From the NCBI RefSeq assembly GCF_023702675.1, contig NZ_CP098478.1, forward strand, positions 3,844,001-3,908,000: a stretch of DNA of 64,000 nucleotides, written 5' to 3'. The translations under genes and the position numbers were made by a program. The notes below the pieces were generated by a model that made no database searches, was not told the DNA's origin, and was given only the letters and a program-made list of their open reading frames with translations. Of this stretch, positions 36,933 to 50,821 are shown piece by piece (the stretch's first letter is position 1; the number at the start of each line of letters is the position of its first letter). The DNA comes from Acinetobacter sp. C26M. GTDB lineage: Bacteria; Pseudomonadota; Gammaproteobacteria; Pseudomonadales; Moraxellaceae.

Positions 36933-39770
36933 ATGAGCGATAAGCAAACTCCTGAAAATGCAGTGGATTATAAAGCCACACTCAATTTGCCAGCGACTGA
37001 CTTTGCCATGAAGGCAAACTTGGCTGTGCGTGAAGCCAAATGGTTAGAAGAGTGGTATGCCGACAACATTTATCAGCAGATTCGTGAATCGCGTATTGGC
37101 AAGAAAAAATATGTACTGCATGACGGCCCTCCATATGCCAATGGTCAAATCCATTTAGGTCATGCCGTCAATAAAGTCTTAAAAGACATCATTATTAAAA
37201 GCCGCGTTTTAGATGGCTTCGATGCACCATATGTGCCTGGTTGGGACTGTCACGGTCTACCAATCGAACTGAAAGTCGAAGAAAAAGTTGGTAAAGTGGG
37301 CGTTAAAGTCGATGCTTCAACTTTCCGTAAGGCTTGCCGTGAATATGCGTATACGCAAGTCGAATTACAGAAGAAAGACTTTGTGCGTATGGGCGTTTTT
37401 GGTGATTGGGATAATCCATACCTCACCATGAACTTCAAGCAAGAAGCAGATATCGTGCGTGCCTTGGGTGCCATTGCCAAAGCAGGTCATATTGAGCCGG
37501 GTCTAAAACCAGTGAACTGGTGTATGGACTGTGGTTCATCACTAGCTGAAGCAGAAGTTGAATACGAAGACAAAAAATCAGATGCGATTGATGTTGGCTT
37601 CACGGTTGTTGACCTTAAAGATCTCAGCACACGTTTGAATGTTGATGTTCAAGATGCCACGGATATCGTGATCTGGACCACTACACCATGGACTTTGCCT
37701 GCTAACCAAGCGGTCGCGCTCCACGCTGATATCGACTATCAATTGGTTCAAGTGACTACCGAGCGTGGTACGCAAAACTTTATTCTGGCCAAAGATTTGG
37801 TTGAATCAGCGATCGAACGTTACAAACTGGAAAACCCAGTTGTACTCGCTGATTTCAAAGGTGCTGCAATTGAGAATCTTCTTTTGCAACATCCGCTGTT
37901 GGCAGACCGTCAAGTCCCTGTGATTTTAGGCGAGCACGTGATTGCAACCAGCGGTACAGGTGCAGTGCATACCGCACCCGGCCATGGTGTAGACGATTAT
38001 AAAGTCGGTTTGCTGTACCAATTAAAAGTTGAAAACCCTGTCGGTGGCAATGGTGTTTATTTACCAACATCACCAATTTTTGCAGGGGAACATATTTATA
38101 AAGCCAACCCTCAAATCATTGAGGCATTGGGTGCAGTTGGTCGTTTATGGGCACATCAGCCAATTAAACATAGCTATCCGCACTGCTGGCGCCATAAGAC
38201 CCCGATTATCTTCCGTGCGACACCTCAGTGGTTTATCAGCATGGATGCCAATGGTCTGCGCCAAAATGCATTAAATGCGATTGAAAATGATATCGAATTT
38301 GTGCCTGATTGGGGACAAAGCCGTATTCAGTCGATGATTGAAGGTCGTCCAGATTGGTGTATCTCGCGTCAACGTACTTGGGGTGTCCCAATTCCATTTT
38401 TCGTGCACAAAGATACCAATGCATTGCACCCACGTACGCCTGAATTGATCGAAGAAGTGGCTAAACTGATCGAACAAGAAGGTATCGATGGTTGGTATAA
38501 CCGTGAAGCGAGTGAGTTCATCGGTGCCGATGCAGAACAATATAATGCGGTACGCGATACCTTAGACGTTTGGTTTGACTCTGGAACGACACACTACGCT
38601 GTGCTTCGTGAACGTGATGATCTACAAGATCCAGCAGACTTATATCTTGAAGGTTCAGATCAGCACCGTGGCTGGTTCCAATCGTCGTTGTTAACCTCGA
38701 TCGCGATCAATGAACGTGCGCCATATAAAGGCCTACTCACCCACGGTTTCGTGGTTGATGAGAAAGGCCGTAAGATGTCTAAATCATTAGGCAACATCAT
38801 TACCCCACAAGACATTATCAAAGATATGGGTGCTGATGGCTTACGTTTCTGGATCGCATCTGCTGACTATCGTTACGAGATGACGGCTGGTAAAGAAATC
38901 TTTAGCCGCGCATCAGATGGTTATCGTCGTATTCGTAATACCTTACGTTTCTTGTTGGCAAACTTGAATGGCTTCAAACCATCTACAGATGCGTTACCAG
39001 TCGACCAATTGATTGCATTGGATCAATACATCTTGCAACGCGCTGCTGAGGTTCAAAAAACCATTCAGCAAGCTTATGAAGAGATGAACTTCCATATCGT
39101 CACTAATGCGCTAACCAGCTTCTGTATTAATGACTTGGGTGGTTTCTACCTTGACATCATCAAAGATCGCCAGTACACCACTAAAGCAGATTCACAGGCA
39201 CGTCATTCTGCGCAAACTGCGCTATATCATATCGTGCAAGCTTTTGTTCGCTGGATGTCACCTATCCTCAGCTTTACCGCACAAGAAGCTTGGCCATTGA
39301 TTCCAGAACAAACTGGAAAATATGTATTTACCGCTGAATGGTATGATATCCCAACGGCATCAACAGCAAACTTACTGTCTGAAGCAGATTGGCAAACATT
39401 GATTAGCGTAAAATCAGCAGTAAATAAACAGATTGAAGCAGCACGTAACGCTAAACTCATTGGTAGTAACCTATCTGCTAAAGTTGAACTTTGGGCAGAT
39501 GAAGCATTACAAACATTGTTAAACCAATTGGCTGATGAATTACGTTTTGTCTTGATTACCTCTCAAGTCATCGTTCACCCTTATGCTGAACAAGGCGAAA
39601 GCACAGACCTCGAAGGTCTGCGTGTGCAAGTTTCGGCGGCAGACGGTGAAAAGTGTGTACGTTGCTGGCATGTATTGCCTGATGTAAATACACACGTTGG
39701 TCATGCTGGTTTATGCGCTCGTTGTATTATCAATGTCACTGGCAGTGGCGAAGTGAGAAAATATGCATAA
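36933..39770 (+). CDS. ileS: Isoleucyl-tRNA synthetase
   Basis: Class I aminoacyl-tRNA synthetase of 945 residues. The HIGH-type motif is [15 protein letters not shown] near 65, the editing (CP1) domain includes [16 protein letters not shown] and [12 protein letters not shown], and KMSKS is in [10 protein letters not shown] near 617. A C-terminal zinc finger reads [11 protein letters not shown]...GLCARC. Overlaps the next gene lspA by 8 bp. Confidence 0.97.
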   Translation: MSDKQTPENAVDYKATLNLPATDFAMKANLAVREAKWLEEWYADNIYQQIRESRIGKKKYVLHDGPPYANGQIHLGHAVNKVLKDIIIKSRVLDGFDAPYVPGWDCHGLPIELKVEEKVGKVGVKVDASTFRKACREYAYTQVELQKKDFVRMGVFGDWDNPYLTMNFKQEADIVRALGAIAKAGHIEPGLKPVNWCMDCGSSLAEAEVEYEDKKSDAIDVGFTVVDLKDLSTRLNVDVQDATDIVIWTTTPWTLPANQAVALHADIDYQLVQVTTERGTQNFILAKDLVESAIERYKLENPVVLADFKGAAIENLLLQHPLLADRQVPVILGEHVIATSGTGAVHTAPGHGVDDYKVGLLYQLKVENPVGGNGVYLPTSPIFAGEHIYKANPQIIEALGAVGRLWAHQPIKHSYPHCWRHKTPIIFRATPQWFISMDANGLRQNALNAIENDIEFVPDWGQSRIQSMIEGRPDWCISRQRTWGVPIPFFVHKDTNALHPRTPELIEEVAKLIEQEGIDGWYNREASEFIGADAEQYNAVRDTLDVWFDSGTTHYAVLRERDDLQDPADLYLEGSDQHRGWFQSSLLTSIAINERAPYKGLLTHGFVVDEKGRKMSKSLGNIITPQDIIKDMGADGLRFWIASADYRYEMTAGKEIFSRASDGYRRIRNTLRFLLANLNGFKPSTDALPVDQLIALDQYILQRAAEVQKTIQQAYEEMNFHIVTNALTSFCINDLGGFYLDIIKDRQYTTKADSQARHSAQTALYHIVQAFVRWMSPILSFTAQEAWPLIPEQTGKYVFTAEWYDIPTASTANLLSEADWQTLISVKSAVNKQIEAARNAKLIGSNLSAKVELWADEALQTLLNQLADELRFVLITSQVIVHPYAEQGESTDLEGLRVQVSAADGEKCVRCWHVLPDVNTHVGHAGLCARCIINVTGSGEVRKYA

Positions 39771-40305
39771 TTCTGTGCAAACAAGCCCAACAAAAAAAGG
39801 CTTATTCCAATTTTACCCGCACAACTTAATGTGGCTTGGACTTTCAGCCCTTGCCATTGTGCTGGACCAATGGACCAAATGGATTGCCAGTTCACATTTA
39901 AATTATGCAGATCCTGTTCCTGTACTGCCCTTTTTAAATTGGACGCTGTTGCATAACTATGGTGCAGCATTCAGCTTTTTGTCTGATGCAGGTGGCTGGC
40001 AACGCTACTTCTTTACCTCATTAGCAGGCTTTGTTTCGGTGATTTTTGTTTTCTGGCTAATGCGTATGCCTAAGAAAATGATTGTATTACCAATGGCAAT
40101 TGCGTTGATTCTTGGCGGAGCAATTGGCAATCTGATTGACCGTGTTAGCTTAGGCTATGTGGTCGACTTTATTCATGTTTATTATCAAAACAGCCATTTT
40201 CCAGCCTTCAATCTTGCTGATAGCGCCATTACCTTAGGGACTATTTTGCTGCTGATCGATACTTTCTTCCTTGAGAAGAAACGTAACCAAAACGCGGATG
40301 CATAA
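39763..40305 (+). CDS. lspA: Lipoprotein signal peptidase II
   Basis: Aspartyl membrane protease that removes lipoprotein signal peptides. Four hydrophobic segments in 180 residues. The conserved [28 protein letters not shown] and [11 protein letters not shown] motifs hold the catalytic aspartates. Its start overlaps the ileS end by 8 bp. The following slpA gene begins 2 bp after its stop. Confidence 0.95.
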   Translation: MHNSVQTSPTKKGLFQFYPHNLMWLGLSALAIVLDQWTKWIASSHLNYADPVPVLPFLNWTLLHNYGAAFSFLSDAGGWQRYFFTSLAGFVSVIFVFWLMRMPKKMIVLPMAIALILGGAIGNLIDRVSLGYVVDFIHVYYQNSHFPAFNLADSAITLGTILLLIDTFFLEKKRNQNADA

Positions 40306-40306
40306 C

Positions 40307-40789
40307 ATGACTGAAATTATTCAACCAAACGAAGAAATTCGTATTCAGGATGGCTCAAAAGTCGAATTGCACTTTTCTGTCTCTATTGAAAATGGTGTTG
40401 AAATTGATAACACCCGTGGTCGTGAAGAACCCGTTAGCCTTGTGATTGGCGATGGTAACTTACTACCACATTTTGAGAAGGCATTATTTGGTTTACGTGC
40501 AGGCGATCGTCGCACCGTACATTTACCACCTGAAGATGCTTTTGGTCCGTGGAATCCTGAAAATATTCAGACCTTCGACACCGTCAAATTTGAACAACGC
40601 CCAATTGTTGGTCATATGATTGAATTTGAAGATAAGGCCAAAGCAACTTTGTTCGGCATCGTAAAATCGGTCAATGATGACATTACCGAGATTGATTTTA
40701 ATCATCCTCTGGCAGGCAAAAATATCACCTTTGAAGTGGAAATCTTCAAAGTCACCCCAGCTGGTCAGCAAGGCATCAAATTGATGTAA
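40307..40789 (+). CDS. slpA: FKBP-type peptidyl-prolyl isomerase SlpA/FkpB
   Basis: Cytoplasmic small FKBP of 160 residues: LHFSVSIENGVEIDNTRGREEPVSLVIGDGNLLPHFEKALFGLRAGDRR, then the IF (insert-in-flap) segment PEDAFGPW and the FEVEIFKV end. The ATG at 40307 is preferred to one at 40271, which would lie inside lspA. In gammaproteobacteria this gene regularly follows lspA. A terminator follows directly. Confidence 0.9.
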   Translation: MTEIIQPNEEIRIQDGSKVELHFSVSIENGVEIDNTRGREEPVSLVIGDGNLLPHFEKALFGLRAGDRRTVHLPPEDAFGPWNPENIQTFDTVKFEQRPIVGHMIEFEDKAKATLFGIVKSVNDDITEIDFNHPLAGKNITFEVEIFKVTPAGQQGIKLM

Positions 40790-40790
40790 C

Positions 40791-40819
40791 AAAAAAGCTC
40801 TCAAATGAGAGCTTTTTTT
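40791..40819 (+). terminator. Terminator of the ribF-ileS-lspA-slpA unit
   Basis: AAAAAAGCTCTC-AAAT-GAGAGCTTTTTTT immediately after the slpA stop codon. Confidence 0.9.
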
Positions 40820-40896
40820 ATATCCGAAAAAAAGTATAAGATCATTTAAAAGCATTCATTTTTAAAATCAAAGCAATAACACACAGGAATTTAAAT

Positions 40897-41439
40897 ATGC
40901 TGATTTATATTATTGTTGGTAGTGTTCGGGAAGGTCGCACAGCGATCAAAGTCGCTAATTGGGTACAGCAAGCGACAACTGAACTCGCATTAAAAGATAT
41001 TCAAACCGAAGTTGTTGATCTTAAGGAATGGGACTTACCGCTATTTGCAGGTTCTCATCCACCTGCGACAGGCATTTATGATCAGCCGAAACAACAACAA
41101 TGGGCAGATAAAATTGCACAGGCACAAGCCTTTATCTTCATTAGCCCTGAATATAACCATGGCTATAGTCCAGCGCTGAAGAATGCCTTGGATTATGTCG
41201 GGAAAGAATGGCAAGGCAAACCAGCAGCTTTTATCGGTTATGGCTCTACCAATGGCTCCCGTTCAATCAGTCAAATCCGCCAAGTAACTTCAAGTTTAGG
41301 GCTGGTTGATCCCAATGCCGTAATTGAAATTCGCGACATCTTTAAACGTAATAAAGACGAGAACTTTGAAGCCAATGAGTTTGAAGTGAAAGGATTAGCG
41401 GCTCTCGTTGCTAAATTACAGAAATATCATATCGCTTAG
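40897..41439 (+). CDS. NADPH-dependent FMN reductase / quinone reductase
   Basis: 180-residue flavodoxin-fold enzyme: YIIVGSVREGRTAIKVANWV (phosphate-binding loop) and IFISPEYNHGYSPALKNALDYVGKEWQGKPAAFIGYG (the SPEYN and LKNALD motifs of the FMN_red family). It reduces flavin or quinones with NAD(P)H. As the ssu operon here lacks ssuE, an enzyme of this class might supply FMNH2, but no direct link exists. AGGAA precedes the ATG. Confidence 0.88.
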   Translation: MLIYIIVGSVREGRTAIKVANWVQQATTELALKDIQTEVVDLKEWDLPLFAGSHPPATGIYDQPKQQQWADKIAQAQAFIFISPEYNHGYSPALKNALDYVGKEWQGKPAAFIGYGSTNGSRSISQIRQVTSSLGLVDPNAVIEIRDIFKRNKDENFEANEFEVKGLAALVAKLQKYHIA

Positions 41440-41440
41440 T

Positions 41441-41458
41441 TGTACGCCTAAGCGTACA
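41441..41458. promoter_or_regulatory. 18-bp palindrome resembling a GacA/LetA box
   Basis: TGTACGCCTAAGCGTACA: outer halves TGTACG and CGTACA with a 6-nt centre. The GacA upstream activating sequence is TGTAAG-N6-CTTACA, so each half differs at a single position and the symmetry and spacing are identical. It lies about 65 bp upstream of the presumed start of the candidate sRNA. No T-run follows, which argues against a terminator for the FMN reductase gene. Confidence 0.5.
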
Positions 41459-41512
41459 TTGATCAGGTCGATTTACGTCTGTTCCATTTCTGGCTTGATC
41501 GCTAATATATGA

Positions 41513-41636
41513 AGCATAGAGAGACAGGAAGTCTCATTGAGAATAAGAACAGACACAGGATGTGGTCGTTAATAGGATATCAACGACATAAACTGAATAT
41601 GAAGAAGCCCCGTCAGGATGATGGGGCTTCTTTTTG
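41513..41636 (+). ncRNA. Candidate CsrA/RsmA-sequestering small RNA (RsmX/Y/CsrB-like)
   Basis: A non-coding stretch of about 120 nt ending in a Rho-independent terminator. Four GGA motifs each lie in the loop of a local hairpin: GAGAC-AGGAA-GTCTC (41521-41535); CACA-GGA-TGTG (41554-41564), whose ACACAGGATGT nearly matches the CsrA consensus ACARGGAUGU; GTCGTT-A-ATA-GGA-TAT-C-AACGAC (41565-41587); and the terminator itself, whose 12-bp stem caps with TCA-GGA-TGA (41604-41630). This is the design of RsmX/Y/Z and CsrB/C. A -10-like TAATAT is at 41503-41508 with a poor -35, as expected for an activated promoter. Exact ends are inferred; binding of CsrA is not shown. Confidence 0.6.
41604..41635 (+). 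terminator. Terminator of the candidate sRNA
   Basis: GAAGCCCC (41604-41611) and GGGGCTTC (41623-41630) followed by TTTTT. The loop holds TCAGGATGA, which can extend the stem and expose GGA. On the other strand the AAATPase gene ends within 3 bp. Confidence 0.92.
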
Positions 41637-41637
41637 T

Positions 41638-42363
41638 CTATTCTTTCTCTAACAACTGCTCGATTCGCTTTTGATAATTATTTAAAAAATCCTTTGTTAC
41701 CCGAAAATGCTCTGTTTCTTCATAAGATATTTCTTTAATCCCTGAATCGGAAAACTGATAAATTTTGGCATTTGGATAAGCCAATAAAATAGGAGAATGG
41801 GTGGCAATAATAAATTGAGATTGCTCCTGACATAAACGATCCACAACCGACAAAGTTGTCATCAACATTGTTGGAGACAAAGCTGCTTCTGGTTCATCTA
41901 AAAGATATAAACCTTTACCTTTTAATTTCATTGTTAATAATTTTAAGAAAGCCTCTCCATGCGAGCGTAAGTGTATATCTCCCCCATACTCCACCAAATA
42001 GTCCACTTGCTTCATATAGGTTGCAACGTTATAGAAGCTCTCTGCACGCAAAAAGTAATAATCTTGAGGCTTCTTATAACTTTTTATCGTTCGAATCGCC
42101 TGATGCAAATCAGAAGCCGTTGTTGCAGTATTTAATTGTACATTCCGCGTTCCGCCTTCTTCTGAAAAACCCAAAGCAAGTGCTAAAGCTTCAAGAATGG
42201 TCGACTTTCCTGAACCATTTTCTCCAACAAAGAAGGTTACCTCTGGATGGAACTCAATACTTTCTAGATCATTAACCGCAGGAACGACATAAGGATAACT
42301 TGCCCAATCCAAGGACTCAGGTGCTTTAAACTTCACAGCTCGAATATAGGGTCTTTCTTGCAT
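41638..42363 (-). CDS. AAA/ABC-type ATPase of the SMC-like predicted ATPase group
   Basis: 241 residues forming a single ATPase head: Walker A FFVGENGSGKSTILEALA, an ABC-like signature region RSHGEAFLKLL, Walker B GLYLLDEPEAALSP and H-loop FIIATHSPILLAYP. No coiled-coil insert or nuclease (TOPRIM) domain, so it is not a full OLD protein. Function unknown; such stand-alone ATPases are widely conserved. It is convergent with the candidate sRNA. Confidence 0.85.
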   Translation of the reverse strand: MQERPYIRAVKFKAPESLDWASYPYVVPAVNDLESIEFHPEVTFFVGENGSGKSTILEALALALGFSEEGGTRNVQLNTATTASDLHQAIRTIKSYKKPQDYYFLRAESFYNVATYMKQVDYLVEYGGDIHLRSHGEAFLKLLTMKLKGKGLYLLDEPEAALSPTMLMTTLSVVDRLCQEQSQFIIATHSPILLAYPNAKIYQFSDSGIKEISYEETEHFRVTKDFLNNYQKRIEQLLEKE

Positions 42364-42470
42364 AAAATATTGGCAAAACGATTTGTTATAGCATGCTAGA
42401 TTTTGTCTTTGAAAAATACCTTAATTCATTGATAAACGTCTTAGGCTGTCGTATTTTAAATCTATCAGAA

Positions 42471-42806
42471 CTATCCTAAATTTTGCTGCTTTAGGCATTC
42501 GATCATTTCATCCAATACTTTCTGCCCCATCGTTGTTCGCACAAGTTCATTTAAATCACCTGCTAAAAAGCCAGACCAAGTCGTACTCGTTGAACCAGAA
42601 GAATGCGCATAACGTCCACAAGCAGACCACACCTTTTGGTCTGATGTAATAGAAGCTAAATACAGCTCCCCTTCAGGATCATCCAATATCCATTCGCGAA
42701 TAACTCTAGGTGCTTGATATTGTTGCTTAGGTTTTTCCAACCACTTCCATACTAAAAAACCTAAATAGACAATTCCAATAGCTGATAAAAGTGTATGGAA
42801 AATCAT
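42471..42806 (-). CDS. Hypothetical membrane-anchored protein
   Basis: 111 residues: one N-terminal membrane helix (FHTLLSAIGIVYLGFLVWKWL) then a soluble domain with WILDDPEGELYLASITSDQKVWSACGRYAHSSGSTSTTW. No family recognised. It lies 108 bp upstream of the ATPase gene on the same strand and downstream of the rrn terminator. Confidence 0.6.
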   Translation of the reverse strand: MIFHTLLSAIGIVYLGFLVWKWLEKPKQQYQAPRVIREWILDDPEGELYLASITSDQKVWSACGRYAHSSGSTSTTWSGFLAGDLNELVRTTMGQKVLDEMIECLKQQNLG

Positions 42807-42901
42807 GTCAGTCCTAATATCATTTCTTATTTACATTTAATCAGGATAAAAATAGCACGACTCTTTCAATATTGACTCGTATTTTAATTCCACGCAATAA
42901 A

Positions 42902-42935
42902 AAACACCCCAACCTCTCTCGAGATTGGGGTGTTT
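42902..42935 (-). terminator. rrn operon terminator
   Basis: AAACACCCCAA (42902-42912) pairs perfectly with TTGGGGTGTTT (42925-42935). On the minus strand it is followed by a T-rich tract and lies 10 nt beyond the 5S gene. Confidence 0.92.
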
Positions 42936-42945
42936 AGATTTAAAA

Positions 42946-43060
42946 GCTGGCGATGACTTACTCTCACATGGCAAGTGCCACACTACCATCAGCGCTAAGA
43001 GGTTTCACTTCTGAGTTCGGGAAGGGATCAGGTGGTTCACTCTTGCTATTGTCGCCAGCA
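42946..43060 (-). rRNA. rrf: 5S ribosomal RNA
   Basis: On the minus strand it begins GCTGGCGACAATAGC and ends GTCATCGCCAGC, with the terminal stem complementary and the conserved CCGAACTCAGAAGTGAAAC core inside. About 115 nt. Last gene of the rrn operon. Confidence 0.96.
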
Positions 43061-43216
43061 AACTGTTTTGGTTTTGGGTGGTCTTACGTTTTTTGCCACT
43101 TAGTACCGAAAGAGTTATTAACGGATTAGTTAATTGAGTCGGTATTGTAACTAGATTTCACACTAAATCAAGTTATGTATTGAATTTATCTTGAATACAA
43201 CAACTGTTTGGGTGTT

Positions 43217-46110
<2,894 letters not shown>

Positions 46111-46127
46111 TACAACCCCAAACAGTC

Positions 46128-46473
46128 GTTAACACATACAAGTGAGTGTTATCGTTGCAAACTTAATTGCTACTGGTTTGTTGTCTGTGAACTTAATCAC
46201 CATACAGCTTCAATCTAAATTCATATACCAAAACGCTTGATTCAGTGTTTTTGCTAGTTCTCAATTTCATTCTTTCGAATGAATTGAGTGAACAATTTAT
46301 TTCAGACTCAATTTTCTAATCTGTTAATGATTAACTACCACCTCGTCGGTGAGTAGTAAACTGTGATAAATCACAGAAGTTAATAAACTAAGATCTTTCG
46401 ATCTTCTTATTTATTAATTTCTATAAGCTATCTTGGAATTTAACTTTCGTTTTCTACATTACTTCGTAATGTA
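46128..46473 (-). other. rrn internal transcribed spacer (23S-proximal)
   Basis: About 350 bp of spacer between tRNA-Ala and 23S. It holds antitermination/processing sequences by position and several small inverted repeats, but no gene was seen. Confidence 0.6.
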
Positions 46474-46549
46474 TGGTGGAGACTAGGAGAGTCGAACTCC
46501 TGACCTCCTGCGTGCAAAGCAGGCGCTCTACCAACTAAGCTAAGTCCCC
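46474..46549 (-). tRNA. tRNA-Ala (anticodon TGC)
   Basis: 76 nt on the minus strand, beginning GGGGACTTAGCTTAGTTGG, with anticodon loop CTTTGCACG, T-loop GTTCGACTC and encoded CCA. The acceptor stem pairs fully (one G-U). It lies in the 16S-23S spacer. Confidence 0.96.
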
Positions 46550-46604
46550 AGCTTATCATTTAATGAACGACATATCTTTCAATCTAAGCTACTGCAATCA
46601 GATT

Positions 46605-46681
<77 letters not shown>

Positions 46682-46740
46682 TCAGATACATCTTCGAAGA
46701 ACAACTTGTTGTGGATTCTTACCGATCGTCAATCTTTCGT

Positions 46741-48279
<1,539 letters not shown>

Positions 48280-48534
48280 AAATCATTAGTAGCTTATGGC
48301 TACAAATCTTGGCTCATCAATTTTCTGACTAAAAATTCGCTCAAATAAACTTCGAGAAATTTCTACCATTCAATCAATGAAATATTTTCGATCGATCAAT
48401 CAGTAAAAATCCACACAAGTTGTTCTTCTATTCTCTTAATGATCATTTCACCACCTCGTCAGTGGCAAATCAACGCAATAAATTTTAACAACTTAACCAG
48501 TAAAGCTAAGTTATTTTTGCTTCATCGCGTCGGG

Positions 48535-48570
48535 ATGTGTGCATTATAGGAGATTTTTTTTGGTACGCAA
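48535..48570 (-). promoter_or_regulatory. Probable rrn promoter
   Basis: On the minus strand a perfect -10 TATAAT (48543-48548) sits 16 bp from a -35-like TTGCGT (48565-48570) beyond an A-tract. Transcription would start near 48536 in GC-rich CATCCCGACGCG, a discriminator expected for stringent control, leaving a 255-nt leader before 16S. Confidence 0.7.
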
Positions 48571-48660
48571 GTCTTTTTAAACCCTTGTTTTATTGAATGT
48601 TCTTTTTTTACACACCAACCTGTTTAACAAAGCAGCGTAATTGTCGTAAGCATATAAAAT

Positions 48661-48699
48661 TAAAGCAGAAATATTTTAAACATATTTCTGCTTTGTTTT
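48661..48699. terminator. Hairpin terminator beyond the cyclophilin gene
   Basis: AAAGCAGAAATA and TATTTCTGCTTT form a 12-bp stem, flanked by T- and A-rich tracts. It serves the leftward ppi gene. Confidence 0.85.
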
Positions 48700-49257
48700 T
48701 TACTTACTGTTCTTTATCTGTACACTGATAATTTTAATCGGCTGTTTCGGTACATTTTGATGCATTCCGTAGTTTGCCGTTGGTACATTTACGATCTTAT
48801 CGACAATATCCATACCTTTAGTCACTTTACCAAATACAGCGTAACCCGCATCCATTGGTGACTTATTTAAAAAGTTATTGTCAGCAACATTAATAAAGAA
48901 TTGACTACTTGCAGAGTTTGGGTTTTGCGTACGTGCCATCGCCAAAGTACCGCGAGTATTTTTCAAGCCGTTGCTTGCTTCATTTACAATTGGAGCTTTA
49001 GTTGTCTTCTCAATCATATTTGCATCTAGACCACCACCCTGCACCATAAAACCTGGAATAACACGATGGAAAATTGTGCCTGTATAAAAGTTGCTTTTTA
49101 CATAGCTTTCAAAGTTCTTTGCAGATACAGGTGCTTTATCATCAAAAAGTTCAATTTCAATGTTCCCCATACTGGTTTTCATATCAACCATGGTATTTGC
49201 AAATAAATGGCTGCTTGCCAGAATTAAACCTGTTGTCATGAACAACTTTTTCATCAT
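48700..49257 (-). CDS. ppiA: Periplasmic cyclophilin-type peptidyl-prolyl isomerase
   Basis: 185 residues from ATG 49257 with signal peptide [20 protein letters not shown]; longer in-frame starts up to 49314 would bury it. The cyclophilin core shows [52 protein letters not shown] and [18 protein letters not shown], with the active-site Arg and Phe/Gln residues present. Periplasmic folding of exported proteins. Symbol by analogy with the exported E. coli enzyme. Confidence 0.9.
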   Translation of the reverse strand: MMKKLFMTTGLILASSHLFANTMVDMKTSMGNIEIELFDDKAPVSAKNFESYVKSNFYTGTIFHRVIPGFMVQGGGLDANMIEKTTKAPIVNEASNGLKNTRGTLAMARTQNPNSASSQFFINVADNNFLNKSPMDAGYAVFGKVTKGMDIVDKIVNVPTANYGMHQNVPKQPIKIISVQIKNSK

Positions 49258-49355
49258 TGCTTTTCTCGGCTTGAACATAGATTTGTTGTGAATGCTCATC
49301 TTAGTTTTGCTCATTCTTTTTTGCTATTTCTATTTGTTATCGTTAAAACAAAAAA

Positions 49356-49379
49356 CCGATGTTTCACGTGAAACATCGG
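49356..49379. terminator. Palindromic terminator containing a perfect parS-like site
   Basis: A perfect 24-bp palindrome whose inner 16 bp (49360-49375) are TGTTTCACGTGAAACA, exactly the general ParB parS consensus. On the minus strand it is followed by TTTTTTG, so it also has the form of a terminator for the esterase gene that ends at 49391. Both uses are possible. Confidence 0.75.
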
Positions 49380-49390
49380 CTCAGACATAA

Positions 49391-50488
49391 TTAACTATGT
49401 TTATCCCAGAACTTTCTAAAGTTTTTGGCAACTTCAATGGTATTGCGTTTTGCCTTACTTGAGACGGGTGTGAGGTTGATAAAGCCATGTGTCTGATCTG
49501 GGTAATCAACATATTGGACTTTGACACCATTTTGTCTAAGTTTATGACTATAGATCGCCCCCTCATCATGCAGTAAGTCATGTCCAGCAGTAATCACATA
49601 AGCAGGTGCCAACTTTCTGAGACTTCCATAGGTTGGTGAGATTAAAGGGTCATCTAATGCGACATCATGCCGTGTCGCATAATAGTCAGTCACATAATCC
49701 ACATCTTTACTGGTCAACACCAAGCCCTCACCATAAGCATAAAACGATGGATGGCGGCTTTTGAAATCAACGACTGGATAAATCAATAGCTGTGCTTGTG
49801 GTGCATAGGCTTTGCCTACAGAATGCTGTGCAACCACGGTACTAATATTACCACCAGCACTATCCCCTGCAACAGCGATACGATTTTTATAGATTTTTAA
49901 CTGACGGCGATTTTGATAAACCCATGCCAATGCATCTTCACATGATTTGATCAACAGTTGTGGTGATGCTTCTGGTGCTAGTGGATAATCAATACTGAGT
50001 ACTTGTACTTTTGCGTACTTGGCAATTATACGACAAGCTTCGTCATGGGTATCCAAACCGCCCACCACAAAACCACCACCATGATAAAACACGATGATCG
50101 GCAATTTCTTATTGGGCGCAGGATGATAATGTCTAGCAAAGACTGTCCCGCTTTGCAAAGGAAGACGAATATCTTCAACCGATTCAATCGATGTCGGCTT
50201 ATTAATAATTGCCAACATTTGTGCATCAAACTGACGACGAGACTCTATCGGATCATCACCAATAAAACCAATGCGACCTTGTTTAATTTGAACTGCCATC
50301 AGGCATTTGGTAAATGAGTCTAAATCTGGATATTGGTATGGATAAGCCAAAAGCTTAGCGAGAGACTCTTGTACAATTTTGGGGAGCTTATCAAGTGCTC
50401 GTGCAGCAGGACCTTGTCCTTTATCTAAAATTGTTTGAATTCTTTGAGGTAATGCTGTCACTTCTGTCCCCTTCTTCGCTCTGTCCAT
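49391..50488 (-). CDS. Alpha/beta-hydrolase, hormone-sensitive-lipase-type esterase
   Basis: 365 residues with the HSL signature HGGGFVVGG (oxyanion hole), nucleophile elbow VAGDSAGGNIS, the DPLISPTYGSL/AGHDLLHDE acid region and catalytic His in DQTHGFINL. It hydrolyses short-chain esters, and no signal peptide is seen. A first ~80-residue helical part precedes the hydrolase domain. Single-gene unit ending at the parS-bearing terminator. Confidence 0.88.
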   Translation of the reverse strand: MDRAKKGTEVTALPQRIQTILDKGQGPAARALDKLPKIVQESLAKLLAYPYQYPDLDSFTKCLMAVQIKQGRIGFIGDDPIESRRQFDAQMLAIINKPTSIESVEDIRLPLQSGTVFARHYHPAPNKKLPIIVFYHGGGFVVGGLDTHDEACRIIAKYAKVQVLSIDYPLAPEASPQLLIKSCEDALAWVYQNRRQLKIYKNRIAVAGDSAGGNISTVVAQHSVGKAYAPQAQLLIYPVVDFKSRHPSFYAYGEGLVLTSKDVDYVTDYYATRHDVALDDPLISPTYGSLRKLAPAYVITAGHDLLHDEGAIYSHKLRQNGVKVQYVDYPDQTHGFINLTPVSSKAKRNTIEVAKNFRKFWDKHS

Positions 50489-50821
50489 AATTCTTGTTGT
50501 CTTCGACTATATGCTTTTCTAAAGTCTTAGATCAAGTTCAAGATTTGAAAAATATGTCGTACGCTAAAGGGCTATTATCAAAAAGTCATTAACCATAGTG
50601 CTTATTCATATCCACTTTTTATGTCAATTAAATGATGTTTTAACATTTTTTGTTAAATCAATAAAACTAGAACCAATGAATTCGTTCTAGTTTTATAGCA
50701 CTTCAAAAGTGTCAGTTTTATGAATTAAGTCAACTTCGCGCAATGTATAGCAGTACATTCGTAAGATTGCATGCGGCATCTAATGTTCAATCTTATACGA
50801 AGCCAACTTAAACCTAAAAAA
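50489..50821. other. Intergenic region with a 12-bp palindromic terminator
   Basis: 333 bp between the esterase start and the small lipoprotein stop. A perfect stem TAAAACTAGAAC (50662-50673)/GTTCTAGTTTTA (50684-50695) with a T-rich tail on the minus strand is a likely terminator for the lipoprotein gene. The remainder should carry the esterase promoter. Confidence 0.6.

Noticed and set aside
41441..41458. Palindrome as terminator of the FMN reductase gene
   Set aside because: No T-run follows (next bases TTGATC); the dimensions fit a regulator-binding dyad better.
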